This document shows, one piece after another, positions 1 to 12,545 of a stretch of DNA of 64,000 nucleotides. Position 1 is the first letter of the stretch, and every line of letters begins with the position of its first letter. The notes beneath the pieces were generated by a model. That model was given only the letters and a program-made list of their open reading frames with translations. It ran no database searches and was not told the DNA's origin. Source of the DNA: Ehretia macrophylla (Eukaryota; Streptophyta; Magnoliopsida; Boraginales; Ehretiaceae); NCBI GenBank assembly GCA_037974665.1, contig CM075783.1:9863262-9927261 (forward strand), in the 5' to 3' direction. A program made the position numbers and the translations under genes.

Positions 1-143
1 AAGGTTCAACTACTAAAACCAAAGATTAGATGTCAAAAGATTATGAATGTCATGCTTTCCTTTTAAATGTCATTCATATGCATGCACCATGAATATAACT
101 GCTCATATATTGATATATAATTGTTTGTTAAAAATATCCAGAA

Positions 144-775
144 ATGTCAGAAAATTTAGATTCCTCTAAAGTCCATTATCTCTTCGTGAATATTTTGACT
201 GTGTATAATTTTGAAAGTTGGGTGTATGACCTAGACATAGTATTTGAAGTAAAAAAATACAAGTACGTCTTACACCAACCTTGACCTCTAGTTTTTCTAC
301 GTTCATCTAAAGATTGTGTAGAGGCAGAGAGACTATGGGTGCATGCCAATAACAAGGCTAAGACCATTATGTTGGGTGCCATGTCAGACAATCTACAGTC
401 TCAACACAAAAGTATAAAAACTGCATCTTATATGTTGATCTCTTTGGAGATTATGTGTGATGTGATGGCTACAAAGATAGCAAAGGGAAAATGCTTCAAG
501 GTGCATGTGCACCAGATGATGCAAATTTTTTTTTCCTGTCGCGAGGATCTTTGAAGCTAAGATCAGTCCCGCAAGTGAGGTAGAAATGATCCTTTGGACA
601 CTACCTGAATCCTATGCTCAAGACAGGCTCGAGTACCTCACGGATGGATTAAGCAAAACACCTTTGAGGTTGTTAGATGATTTTCAAGAGGTAAAGGAAG
701 AAGAGGTAGAACAACTATCTGAGCAGTTTGATGAACAACTAAGTGGAAAAAAAGAGGAATGTTAATTGTAACCCC
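144..775 (+). pseudogene. copia-1 gag (UBN2-type) pseudogene
   Basis: Gag of copia elements forms the virus-like particle that packages element RNA. The reading starts at the ATG at 144 with MSENLDSS and runs through an NFESW..DLDIVFEVKKYKYVL segment typical of plant copia gag (UBN2 family), until a TGA at the codon after HQP. The homology continues in another frame from about 339 with a DNKAK-IMLGAMSDNLQSQHKS-like stretch. More frameshifts follow near 480-560, and the C-terminal helical part carries the LPESYAQ-like phrase near 600. It cannot make a full product. The start was chosen by position and by its match to the copia-3 gag start. Confidence 0.8.
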
Positions 776-784
776 AAGGGCAAG

Positions 785-826
785 TGCTTCAACTGCAAAC
801 AGAAAGGGCATTGGAAGCAGGATTGT
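785..826 (+). other. CCHC zinc knuckle of copia-1 gag
   Basis: The codons give CFNCKQKGHWKQDC, a complete C-x2-C-x4-H-x4-C nucleic-acid-binding knuckle. In this family the knuckle binds element RNA. It is intact even though the flanking gag frames are broken. Confidence 0.9.
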
Positions 827-889
827 CTTCGATATCTTGCTAAGAGCAAATTAGGTATTTCTATTAATCCTTGTTTATGAAACATGTTT

Positions 890-975
890 AGTGGTAGAAT
901 CTACTATGGTAGACTCAGGCGCCGCTAACCATTACTGCATATCATTGTAGGAGTTTCAAGTAACAAAGAGGCATA
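890..975 (+). pseudogene. copia-1 aspartic protease remnant
   Basis: The reading VDSGAANHYC at 909-938 contains the catalytic DSGA motif (912-923) of copia protease, which normally cleaves the Gag-Pol polyprotein. The frame stops a few codons later and the rest of protease and integrase is not recognisable. Confidence 0.8.
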
Positions 976-3660
976 ATAGAAGAACATTTGCTATGCAAGG
1001 GATGTGCTAGAGCAGTGGGAGTTATTAATTTATTGATTAGAATATATGTATTTAGAAAATGCGATGGAACTAGGTTCCGGGATCACAAATTATTGTTTAT
1101 TCTTTTATATACTGATGTTTTATATCAGTTAGAATGGTACAATAATAGGTTCTATTTTAAATACATGATATTTTAGATTAATACTCCATTATATGTTTTT
1201 GAGTGAAAAGTCTCCTACCAGCGAAGTCTATTATTTTGTTCTCCATGCTAATTCAGAATGGTCAAGAATGAGTTTTAGACTTATTAGATCTTGAACCATA
1301 GGCTAATGGCTTGGTGAAAAGTGATCAAAAAGTCACTTACAACTAAACGGCAAGGACAAAAAATATACTAGGCTTGGTACACATAAGTGTAGACCAATGA
1401 GAAAATAGGTTTATTAATAGATACCCATGACTTTCATAGATGATCATTAGAAGAATGATTTTCTACTGCATAACGCAAAGTCTGAGCATTTCAGGCTTAG
1501 ACAGAGCGACGATTAAAGATGCAAATCAGGGTACTTCAAATTGATTGTGAAAGTGAATATCTATTAAGGTGAGCTCAAGGACTACTTAGTTGTGCCTCAG
1601 GTGACTACACTAGATTTTACAAAAGCAAAATGGTGTGTCTGAGAGGAGCAATTGTATTCTATCGAATATCATAAGATCCATGGGTGACTCAAGGGTCTTT
1701 GATAATATTCTTTCGGAATATGCAAGTAAAATAGAGATTATGCATGTCAATCATTGGTTCTATTTAAATCAGTACTTAGGACACCCTAGTACTATGGATA
1801 GTACTAGAACCTAGTTTTGGCACAAAGTCCATTTAAGGGGTCGTCCAGCCTATGTACCGAATAGTTGTGCTAAGAAATAGGAAACCAAGATCTGACACAT
1901 ACTATTGCATATGTTATCCAAAGAATACAATGTAGGGAACATTCTACAATAACAAGGAACAGAGGATGTGGTATAGTGTCTAGGCTAAGTACTTGGAGGT
2001 ACCTTGTATGAATCTTCCAGTAACCTAACTCAGGTATAGTTCTAAAACTGAGAGTTTTAGATTACTCTAGCATTATAAAGGTTGTAGATGGTTAGTAATC
2101 TAGTTCTTACGCGTAGATGGAACTATCTTGTAGTGAGAGGAATTCTGGATTCCTAGATAGCTACATCAGAGAGTTTCCTTCGGAACTGACTCTGATATTC
2201 TAGTAATGAATCCCATAGATCACAACGTAGTTATCTATGTACATACAGATGTATGGAACCGTTTAACATCACATTCGAAGAAATAAATCCCATAGGATGT
2301 GAATAGTATACTGCAAGTGAAGTAGATGGTCAAGAAGATAAAAATCTTCGAAGCCAGGCATGATTGCAAAGTTCTCTTAGAAAGGAATAGACCGATTATA
2401 AGAAGATGTCTTTGCAAATGATCAGGCTAAAGTCCATCTAGATACTTCTTGTCATTGGTAGTCATTCTAAATGCTAGATATAACAAATAGATGTCAAGAC
2501 AGTTTTCTTTGGGTAGAAATCTTGACGGATCTAAAAGTATGCTATTGGATTCAAGAACATACGGTCGGTGAGCTTAAAGGTCCATTTATTTGGATAAAAG
2601 TTGACATCTAGGGTACTAGAAACATTAGATTTGATCAGATTCATTTTTGATAAAAAATGTTAGTGGGACCTGTATGTGTAAAAGAACAAAGAAGATTATT
2701 GAGGAGCACTCTTGATTGCAAGTGTGCATGTACTATTTTGGTCTAGAAGTCTTCTTGGAACCAAAAAAAATGAAGAGATTGAAACAAAGAGAACTATGTG
2801 TTGGATATTGAGTCTTTGCGATGTCACAAAGCTAAGACACTAGTATTGTTTCAAGATTCATTTTTGGAGAAGACACAAATCGGTTTGACATACAAGTTTC
2901 CATGAAAAGTGGGCATTACTTTTCAGACGTAGAACATCTCTATCTCAGGATTATTGTCTAAGAGACAAGTAAGGAGATATAAGCGATAAAGGGATTTCCA
3001 TGTGTGGCAATAGTTGGAAATTGAGGGTATGTCATGATTCCGTCCCAGGTTGGATATTTGTATTGCCATGGGCATGATAAGCAAATATCAGTTACATCTA
3101 AGATCAGGTTATTAAGTGATGGATTAACATGTACTCAAGTATCTTAGGAGAAATATGGATTATATGATGATATATCTGTCTAGTATTCTATAACCTAGAA
3201 GGTGTATAGTATTTCAAAAACTAGTCATGTAGAATCCAGAGAATGATCTCCGGATGTGTTTTCACTCTGTGTATGGTTGGGAGGAATGACAATTTGCTAT
3301 TGTCAAGCTCAACCATGTAGATCAGAGTTTGCGGTAATAGCGGAAGCTGTAAGGAAGAGAGAAAGCAACTAGGGTAATTCTGAATGGAATTCGAGTTTTC
3401 GCGATAGTACTGGAAGTTTCGTAGCTATGTACTATAAGGACTTGTTACCAAGAGGAAACTAAGGAACCACTATATAGGAAGTTTGTTAAGTGAGAGCACC
3501 ACTAAGTTCGGACGTTTGCTCGAAAGGGCAAATATGGTGGAGAAGATAACTTCGGTTGATAGTTTAACATGCCCTGTTTTGCATCTCACTGAGAGAGTAT
3601 TCTATACTCTGGTGAAGGTAAAGGTGCTAGATTATATTGGTGGTAGTACTCTTTAGTGCA
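976..3660 (+). pseudogene. copia-1 pol remnants, mostly unrecognisable
   Basis: This stretch should hold integrase, reverse transcriptase and RNase H by position. Only weak RT-like islands remain. One near 2490-2530 resembles the VKTAFLNGNL motif after the first catalytic Asp region, and one near 2580-2690 resembles SIYG...NIRFDQ and EPCVYKR. A phrase near 2830-2880 resembles AKTL-LSQ-SYIEK. No open frame longer than about 60 codons remains. I infer RT identity from motif order, so parts may instead be unrelated filler. Confidence 0.5.
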
Positions 3661-3670
3661 AGTGAGAGTA
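3661..3670 (+). promoter_or_regulatory. polypurine tract of copia-1
   Basis: AGTGAGAGTA abuts the TGTTGGG start of the LTR. The related copies end in GCAAGTGGGAATA (copia-2) and GCAAGTGGGAGTA (copia-3), so this is the plus-strand primer site for reverse transcription. Confidence 0.75.
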
Positions 3671-6600
3671 TGTTGGGAATTGTATGTCCTACAGACCCCT
3701 AACACTAAGACATTTCAGTGAAGTGATATTATAACAATTAAGAATCAGTGCATCTTGCATGAGCATCTCTATACTCTCATTATATTCTTTTTGTATATGC
3801 ATGCTAAGGCTCCTTGATTTGAGTGAATAGCACATGTGCGTGGTGATCCGCACAGAAGGTATATGCTATGAGGCTTGAATCTAAACTATAGGTTCATAAT
3901 CGTATAGTGAAGTTAGGCACTTAACTATGGAAGGTTATAATGAGAGAGTCTCCTATTTGGCAGGGTGACCTACCTTGGTCATTGGAGGGGCTTTCCGGAC
4001 TTTTCTCATTAGTTCACGAGAGTGCATTGAACTAGACCATGGTAGATGTGATCTCTGTAAAAGTACTATCTCTCAGATGAGATCAGAAACATCTCAAGCT
4101 ACTAAGGGACCAATGCTCTAGTTCTTGAGCATATGTGGATGACCAATGAACTCAAGGACATGTATTTTGATTCACTATGGGTGAGATCTTATATGGGTCA
4201 ACAGCTCTGTGTTTTGGATACATGGACTTGACTAGTTGGCACATGCATATGTGTCAAGTCGTTCTATGCCATCTTAACGATGGGTTATCCCCCTTTGTGA
4301 CATCCTATTAATCATCAGAACCTAAGTACTTAGTAATATAGTCAATCGGGACTATATTTAGATATTGAACTTGTGGGTCGCTCCTTGGATCAAGAGAATA
4401 ATATCTAGATGATGATTAATGGAGGATTAGAGGCATAAAGTCTCACGCCCCAAATCGACCCCACCTACAATCAGTCAGGACGCAACGGAATTTCGGCAGT
4501 ATAACGACAGTAATTAAGACACCGAGGCTCTAAACCAACCTCTTCAGAATATCATACAACCAACTTCACAAACCATTTAACAACCAACTCCTCAATTAAA
4601 TTAACAGCATACAACATAACCATATTATACAATTATCATTCCTTCAACAATCCGTTCATAGTTATACGCCTCCGTTCCAACTTCATACATAAATTATACA
4701 TACATTTCAAAATAGATTATAAACCAACTTAGTAATCTAAACATGATCAAAAGAAATACTACTAAACCATCATACATAAGTCTTATAATTGAGTAAGCTA
4801 TACAATATGACATATTACAACAACTAAGACAAATTCATGGCAACGACTCCGGCACACAAGACTCATCCACATAAAGCACATTCTCAGCTTCCTGAGGCAC
4901 ATACCCGTAATCTTGCTCAAGGACACCTGTATGTATACAATAATAGAGAGTGAGCTTATATAAAACAAGCTCAGCGAGGATCCGATAGATCTCTAACAGT
5001 ATTTACTATACTCCTTGGAAATGATCATTTGAGCAAGTAAACACACAAATAAACATCAATAACAATATAACACATAACTATAATGACCAATCAATAAAGG
5101 ATACTCAATTTGGTGCAGCTCCAAACGCCATCACGATCTCAACCATTCTTCTTATAACTCCCCATTACTCATGCACCCGAGGTACCTCACTAGCCTCGCC
5201 CTCCATGACACCTCCGCCATGCGAGCTGGAGGTAGTGTCTGGTAGTCATGTCGTTATCAACCCGACAGCCCGACGCTGCCCGAGAGGTGGCACACACATA
5301 CCAAGACTCAACAATAATAATAAACATCATTCACAGGAGGACAATCTAGCAGAATTGCCTATCTCCCGGTTCATCAATCATCAATCAATAATCATCAATA
5401 ATCATCAATTTTCATCAATATAACATCAATATAACATCAAGTAATTAATTAAACAACAAACAACTAAGTTAGATGACAAAGTAGGCCATCCAACTTAACA
5501 TGCATGAAACACATAATCTAACCCTAGTCTAACCATTAACAACTCACAATTCAATCACTCAAATACCACCCAATCAACTAAAGGCTCAATTCAACAATTT
5601 AAAGAAAGACAACCTAAACTTCAAATAATCATATCTTACATTCTACTAATCCAAACAACTCCAAATCAGTTTCTAACACTCCCCCATTCAATAAACTATA
5701 TTAGCCCTCTCGAAAACCAACCAAGACACATCAAAATCAAGCCCAACAACCCTAAAACCTCAATGCACCTAGGCTGAAATTTTTAGATTTTCACCCAAAC
5801 ATCGCAATCGAAAATTCGGCATCATAATGGCACTACCACGTAATTTACAAACTTTTAGAAATCGACGGCAATCGATTCCAACCTCAACAACTCAAGATAT
5901 TCATCAAATGGCCAATCTATCCGAAAATAAATAATTTCGCTACAATGGTTCAAATCTCGTAGTAATACACATAAACGATCCCTAGCATGCACTGAGCAAT
6001 AATATTACTTTAAATTAACATTCTAACGGTTCAATAATCGATTATATGCAAAAACATAAAAAATGACTTTTGAGATCTAGAATTTTTTTCTCAACGTTGA
6101 TGTGTTTTGATGCAAGAAACATGTAGAATGGATGCCCAACAAGTGAAATCAAGCTTTGAATGAAGTGATTTGGACTTGAATTGCAAAATCTATGTGAAAA
6201 ATGCTTTGAAAATGCCTTCTTTTTGCCTCCCCTTGGAATTTACGTAATGTGTGTGTAAAATGAGTGTGTTTTGTGAGCTTTTGATGTGTGTTGATGATAT
6301 ATTAAGCAAAGGTCAAACAAATAAAAGAAAGTCAAAGGTGGAAACTATTATTTTTAGTGTTTTCTTGTCTTTTAATTCATTTTCTTGACTACTCTTGCTC
6401 AAATTAATTATGCAACACCTAAACTATCTCAAGTAGTTTATTTTTAGGTGACAAGAAGTTTTACATTCAAACAATTTTACCCGAGTAGGCTTAAAACTCG
6501 ATTTTCTACAAAAGAAGGTAAAAAATCATATTATTTATTTTCAAATGTCTTTTGAATGCACAATTAATCTAAAATCATTTAATACCACATATAAATACAT

Positions 6601-8116
6601 TTATATTAATATATACTAGGTCAATGAAAGTCAATGCAAGAATCGGGTTTAGAAGAAATTACTATTTGACTAAAAAATACTACTTTTCCCCCGAAAAGTC
6701 CATTTAAATTACTATTCCGTTTCAGAATAAATTTTTATCAAACATGGGTCTATTAATAATAGAGGACTAGGTTTTAAGACGTTTAAAACACCCTTGTAAA
6801 AATTTTAGCGGACAGGTGTTTAAAATACTATTCACAAAAATCGTCGATAAAATTTCTGATGTCGATTTTGATGAAAATTTCATGAATGCACACATAGCAT
6901 GTATTAGGAATATAAATCACATATTTACCACATTCTAACTCATATAACACATAATCAGGTCAAATCACGCAAATCGAGGCAAAGACACGCAAATCGAAGT
7001 AAAGACAAAAATTGGGGTTTCACATAAAGTATAGAGGTAATCAAGAAAGGTGGATAGTACAAAGTGAAGACCTAGTATTGATTACGGGTTCTACATAGAG
7101 GGGCATAGTGGTCTTTTATACTTAGTAGGTCAAAGATATAGTCAAACCTCATTTGACTGGCATCATGGGAATGAGTATTCATACTAGAGTGCAGCCATAG
7201 CTCTTTAGTGGAATGAGGTATGACTAAATGAATAAAATGCAGCTAGTGTCTAGCAGGGGCCTTTTAGTCATTTTGGAGCTAAGGCGAATATGTCTTTTGG
7301 TCCCTCTTCTAGCTAATTTTCATATTGGTAAGTACACTTTCATTTTCTCTATAAATGGCATGTGGAAAGTATATTTGGCAAGAGAAAGTCGTGTAGATGG
7401 ATTAGGAAAGTTGGAGGATAGAATTGTAGGCTAGCTATTATTGTAGGACTCTTTATTTTATGAATTATCTTTAAGATATGGAATTCATAAAGATAATAAA
7501 GAGATAATACAATAGATTATCTAGTTAATTATCTACATTAATAATGTGGACATTCTTTAGTCTAGATACATTATTGAATGCAAGTAAAACTCCTAACTAT
7601 CTAGGCTTCCTAAGACACACGAGTCACATAGGACTCTTGCAAGCATATACACGACCAACTAAGGAAAAGATGAGAATTAATTTTCTTCTTTTGTGAGATA
7701 TACCACACGGCTATAGAGAGAAAAAAGTGAGAGTGAGTTTCGGCCTACAACGAACATCACCAAGGCTTAGAATTAGAATAGAAGAGAAGATCAATTGTGA
7801 CTTCCCCTTGGTAGTCGCGGATTTCTTTTTCCATTAGTGTGGAGCTCTCGGCCAAGGCAAGCATGGAGGAATGGTGTCCACTCGTTGCAGCCATCGTGTG
7901 GTGAGCATCATTGTTGTGTTGAGTTCTGACGCCAACACTTAAAGGTAATGAATCTGTCTGTGAAATCTTAAACTGCGTTTTTATGCATGTATGCCTGCTT
8001 ATTTATATGTATTTGCTTGGTTATCGGTTCTTGATTGCTTCCGCTGCACTAGATTAAGGTTTTGATGCCTAAATCACTAGTAATCTAGGCTATAGAACCC
8101 TGGATAATAACCATCA
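3671..8116 (+). mobile_element. 3' LTR of copia-1, split by a solo LTR
   Basis: The LTR starts TGTTGGGAATTG and follows copia-2 and copia-3 LTRs through shared phrases such as ACACTAAGACAT, GCTATGAGGCTTG and GAGAGAGTCTCCTATTTGG. It is interrupted at 4440 by the solo LTR 4441-7024 and resumes after the duplicated TAAAG with the recognisable TCATTTTGG and ACTTAGTAGGTCAAAG phrases. The 3' boundary is approximate. I place it at the CA at 8115-8116, because the ending diverges from the copia-2/3 end. Excluding the nested element it is about 1.86 kb, in line with the 1.81-1.85 kb of its relatives. Confidence 0.75.
4441..7024 (-). mobile_element. solo LTR, gypsy family A, reverse orientation
   Basis: This is the reverse complement of the LTRs at 54733-57123 and 59786-62175. 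It begins with TCTCACGCCCCAAATCGACC (complement of the LTR end GGGGCGTGACA, one end base changed) and ends with GGGGTTTCACA (complement of the LTR start). TAAAG at 4436-4440 is repeated exactly at 7025-7029, a clean 5-bp target duplication. With no internal region present, it is a solo LTR left by LTR-LTR recombination. At 2584 bp it is about 190 bp longer than the other copies, partly from an expanded CAATCATCAAT-type repeat near 5375-5440. Confidence 0.93.
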
Positions 8117-8729
8117 TAGTAGTGTGTGTTCCTCAAAACAACACAATCTCCATGGTGCATCCTCTTCCTGTCGTTATGTCTAGTCTCAAGTCTGGGCTCT
8201 AATACCACTTTGTTAGGAATTGGAGTACATGTACACATGATATGGCAGTGGGTAGGGTTTAAATTCAAAATCATTGGGTACATACCCGATAAAAATCTAA
8301 TTCAAAAATTGATGGGATATTCGTTAGGGTTTGGTTTTTATAAGAGGTAACCGATGGGTAAACTGATAAGTTTTGATTTTGATCATTAAAAAAACCGAAA
8401 CCAGAAATCTGATTATTAATTTTTTATATAATATATATATATGTATGTATGTATATCTACAAATATAAAAAATGTTTAAAGTTTAAAAAATAATAGAAAT
8501 GCACTACATTTTTTTTAAAGTTTTAGACTATGCCCAAGATTACCATTTTAAAAAATAAAAATTAAAAAAATCGAATACTAATAATCTCTTGTTGACTTAT
8601 TCTTTTTAATTTTGACCCAAAAAAAATTCTCTTTAACATTTAAATTTTAACCAACAATAAAATATTGTATATTCTCTAACCCTAAAAGTAAAAATACACA
8701 AGACTATTTGTTTTCTACTTTCCTTCTTA
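8117..8729. other. mixed stretch: reverse copia LTR/primer-site boundary, then likely hAT-1 left end
   Basis: At 8196-8207 GCTCTAATACCA is the complement of the tRNA-iMet primer site with one mismatch. It is followed 3 nt later by TGTTAGGAATTGG, as expected for a minus-strand LTR junction. From about 8230 the sequence is AT-rich with GGGTACATACCCGAT and AAAACCGAAACC phrases, reminiscent of subterminal sequence in plant hAT elements and of the GGTTTTGG/CGGTTTT phrases near 35330-35470. It runs into the TTA at 8727-8729 where the Harbinger-like element inserted. No gene is visible. Confidence 0.4.
8196..8210 (-). promoter_or_regulatory. minus-strand primer binding site remnant
   Basis: Read on the minus strand this is AAGTGGTATTAGAGC, one base off the tRNA-iMet primer site TGGTATCAGAGC. 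The adjacent AACA on its 5' side (8211-8214) fits an LTR end. It marks a copia-like fragment in reverse orientation whose extent I cannot define. Confidence 0.6.
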
Positions 8730-11673
8730 GGCTATCTTCAATGGAGTATGTATATTGGGTCTCTATCTACAATTTTAGAGACCCGTATAGAGATCAAGAT
8801 AAATTTTTGAGACCCATTTAGAGTCAAGAGAAAAAAACTATTTTAGAGACCCTTTAACGCCCCGATCCCTCACGGAACCAGGACTTCTATTAATCATGCT
8901 ATTCTCAACCCAATTCTATACCCAAGCACGAAACTTTAAGAAAAAAGGATAGAGTCTCTCCTGTTTATAGGACAATCTAAAACCTATACAAGCAATTATA
9001 ACCTCAAAACTAAATTCTAACCTCCTCCATAACACTCAACTTCTACTATCACCACATGCAACAAACTCCTCAAGGCCATCCGAGCCTTAGAACCCAACAA
9101 CACAACACATAGGCATGCAAGGTTAAATCCATCGAAATCTTATCTTTTAAATCCACTTATCATACCACTCTAATATTATTTACTTAACCTTCTTATATCT
9201 TAAGTCCTTCACCCCACTTTCATTAAACCATACAAGCATGCTTCTACTAAGCAATAAAATAAAGCAATAGAAGTTATTACAACCCACTAGCACCTAATCA
9301 TCATACAAGCCTAAACTTTAATATTACATTCCTTAATATAATACAAATACATACATGGCCACAAAGTCTCAAATAGAATACAAGCATATCATGATCATAT
9401 TCTTCCATGTTCTATTCACTGGTAGAGTAAGCAAGCCACACATGAGGCAATTCGATCTCCAACTTTTCCTGAAACATGTTGAAAGAGAAATGAGTAACCA
9501 AAGTTACTCAGTGAGGGAGGGGATACAGGTAACCGAGGGTTTTCAAAAATCATTCCGTGAAATGCAACAACTAAACAAATAACCCAAGTAATACAGTTAG
9601 CAAGACTATTGAATAAAACATTGAAAACATTTAAAAGGATATGGTTCATCTTCTTTGTCTTTAATCTCGAACCACGAACCATGATCTTCGATAACAAATG
9701 CCAGCAAATCCCCTTATTCCTCCAATGGGGTACTCCAGATGTACCTCGATCCTACGACCCATTCTTCCGAGGTAGGTCCGTATGCCCTAATGAGCTGAAC
9801 CACGCCTCTGGGGAAGGGGAGTATGCCTCAGTAAGAGAGGGAATAGGCACCATGGTAGCCGAGCTAGACCGACAGCTCGTTGCTGCCCAGAGTTTCTCGA
9901 CACTACCATGTCTGAAAAGGTTACGCTACCCGATTCACGATTATGAAAATCAAGTAATCACAGGTGGGGGACGACAGAGTAGACCGCCCTCACAAGTAGT
10001 TGCAATATAAGCATTATAACAATATAACCAAGAGATAAGCATATTCACTCAATTCTTAACAAGGTACAAATAAGTATAAGCAATTATATTAAACTCCACA
10101 ATTTATGAACAATAAAATAAACTAAGATACACAAAAGAATGAAAACTCCCTCACCTCTACCAAGCTCCAAGACGCACGATTGGGCTCAATGGATCCACCT
10201 AGTATATAATAGAACACATAAATATCACATGAAATCTCATAGTTGTTATTTCTAGCCAATACCATAAAGTTCACGCTATATAAACAGCTTAGCAATATAA
10301 CAAGATATAGGAATAATCTAAACAAGTAATCATGCAAGCCACCTTTACCCTTAAGTATAAAGATCAAAGACCGTTAAAAAGATTATTAAACACTATCTTT
10401 AAGCTTAAACAACAATTAAAATCTCAAAATCCTTAAGCAATATAAAGGACCAAATTGATGCTTGCCACATTTCATGAATTTCTTGATCATTACATGGTTC
10501 ATAACTCCCATGGAGTCTAATCCTAACATAAAACATTTCATACAAGAATTATATCAAGCATATGATCCACAATTCGTACCTTGAGCTACAAGCTTAGATT
10601 AAAATGATTTCAACCATGATAATACATAAAGCCTACAAAAGGTTGTTCTCTACACTCCATAAGTACTAAAATAGCAATATAACCATTTATGGCATACATT
10701 TAGTGTATAGAAATAAGTAGATAACTTAAAAGTTAATAATCTTTAACTAAAGCACTAGTCATTATTTCCTAACAGAATCCCTAAATTTACCAAACCAGCT
10801 ACCTAAGATATTGACTACCAATTTCTGTGAATTTTACATATAAACATATCCCTTCGAGTGTAGATGATTTTAGAACTAAACAGAACTCAATTACGATCTA
10901 AATTCCTCAAGATACAACCATTTCCGTACGACTGCGCGTGTCTGCCTTGCACCAGTGATTTTTCAGGACACATTTATAAAATGGCTAATCGGAGGGTTAA
11001 AATGTTAGAATTAGCCTTAGTACCGGAAATCAAAATTTGCTCAAAACTGCCCAATCTAGCTGCTGTGTAAATTTCGTTAATTTCCGAGCACGTTTACTAT
11101 GCTAAATGTGCCCTACAAACAGTGTCAAAAATCTGCCCACTAAATACAGAACACACACATCACTACTTAGTTTATTTTACTTGCTAGCTAGCTTGCTTTG
11201 TTGTATTGAAGCTTTAGCTTGACAAGTTGAGCATATAAACTACTCTTTGAATCATATAAGCAAACACCTAACATTCATATAAAAACTTAGCTAGCTAACA
11301 ACTACACCATTTAAAGCTATATCAAACTCTTAATCAAATTGTACAAGAGAACTCTACACAAGCCATTAAACATATTTTCAACAACTATAGATGCATGATT
11401 CACAAAATTAACTAGTATTCAACATTAAGAACAAGATTAACAATAAAATAAACACCTAGGTATGAATTTCCCTTACCAACAAAGCTTAAAGAAGCTAGAA
11501 CTTGACTTGGCTTGAACTCAATCCACTAAATCTTGCATCTACAAGCACCTACATGAACCCTAGAAGATTTATTTTCTTTTCCTCTTTTTCTCTAGAACCG
11601 TCGGGTTCCTTCTTTTTTTTTTCTTTCTTTCTTTGTGTTTTTGTCTTCTACTTGTTATATGCACATATAGTTG

Positions 11674-11678
<5 letters not shown>

Positions 11679-11731
<53 letters not shown>
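11679..11731. repeat. (TA)n microsatellite
   Basis: An uninterrupted TA dinucleotide run of about 26 units lies inside the family E LTR. Confidence 0.95.
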
Positions 11732-11733
<2 letters not shown>

Positions 11734-12049
11734 ATAGTTAGATAAGGTATGGATTTGGGCTTAATACTAATTTCTAAATAAATTAAAAGTCCAACTAACT
11801 AATACATTAAATGGCCCAACTAATTTTCTAAGTGTTACTATTCCTACGGGACACTTTGCAATTTTATATCTCTTGCTCCGAGCATGCAACACCTAAAATT
11901 CCAGTGAACGAATACATTAAATATGACATATAATGAGGGAAAAAATATAAAATATGAAAAATAAAATAGTCAAATAGTTCATTCAGTTCCAGGCCTGGGC
12001 TCTCTATTCGAATAGTAAAATGAACTAGTTAAAAAATATGTGAAACAAA

Positions 12050-12545
12050 TTTAAATAAATAAAATATCAAAATAAGTTCCCGGGCAAGTCAAATAAATAA
12101 TAGAAATAATTTAAATAAATACAATTAATAAAAATAATAATTAATTATATCTCGTAAATTAATTAAATTTGATTAAATAAATATAAGTGATGATGATAAT
12201 AAAGTAATTATTTTCGGGTCCGGCTTCACATACGAACCGTAAGACAATTAATTTAAAGGTACGCAAAATCAATTTAAATAAATATAATAATAAAGTTATT
12301 GTTCCGAAAAGTCATTTAAATTTAAATTACATAATTACAAATAGTGAAAATAATGATTAATTATTACATGTAAACAATTAAATACAATTTAAATAAATGT
12401 AAATGGTAGTAGTAATAAAATAATTATCCCCGGGGTCGGGGCCTCACATACGAATAGTGAAACTAAATCAATTTTAAATGTTAGTAAGGTAGATTCTAGT
12501 AAATAAAATAATAAAATAATTATTCCGGATAAGTCAAATGAACAT
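12050..12545. repeat. imperfect ~190-bp tandem repeat in family E LTR
   Basis: Two to three degenerate units share, in order, an AATTTAAATAAAT run, a TAATTAATTAT run, GATGATAATAAAGTAATTATT-like sequence, a C/G-rich CCGGGTC/GGTCGGGGCC knot and CACATACGAA(C/T). The knots lie near 12215 and 12430. It occupies the minus-strand 5' end of the LTR. Confidence 0.55.

Larger units (their letters stand above)
1..3670 (+). mobile_element. copia-1 internal region, decayed Ty1/copia retrotransposon (5' part outside window)
   Basis: This is the internal domain of a Ty1/copia element read left to right. The first 143 bases match the pre-gag leader of copia-3 (about 42290-42395), including the shared phrase ATATCCAGA just before the gag ATG. 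Gag, a CCHC knuckle and a protease motif follow in the usual copia order. Integrase is not recognisable. Short RT-like islands remain near 2490-2700, with phrases resembling VKTAFLNG and NIRFD. Many stops and frameshifts show the copy is dead. The region ends at a purine-rich tract (3661-3670) abutting an LTR that begins TGTTGGGAATTG. The 5' LTR lies off the left edge. Confidence 0.85.

Noticed and set aside
5205-5423. Small frame with MTPPPCELEVVSGSH, similar to minus-strand frames at 56154-56336 and 61206-61388
   Set aside because: All three lie at the same place in family A LTRs, so the similarity is copy relatedness. There is no start context, domain or constraint pointing to a real protein.
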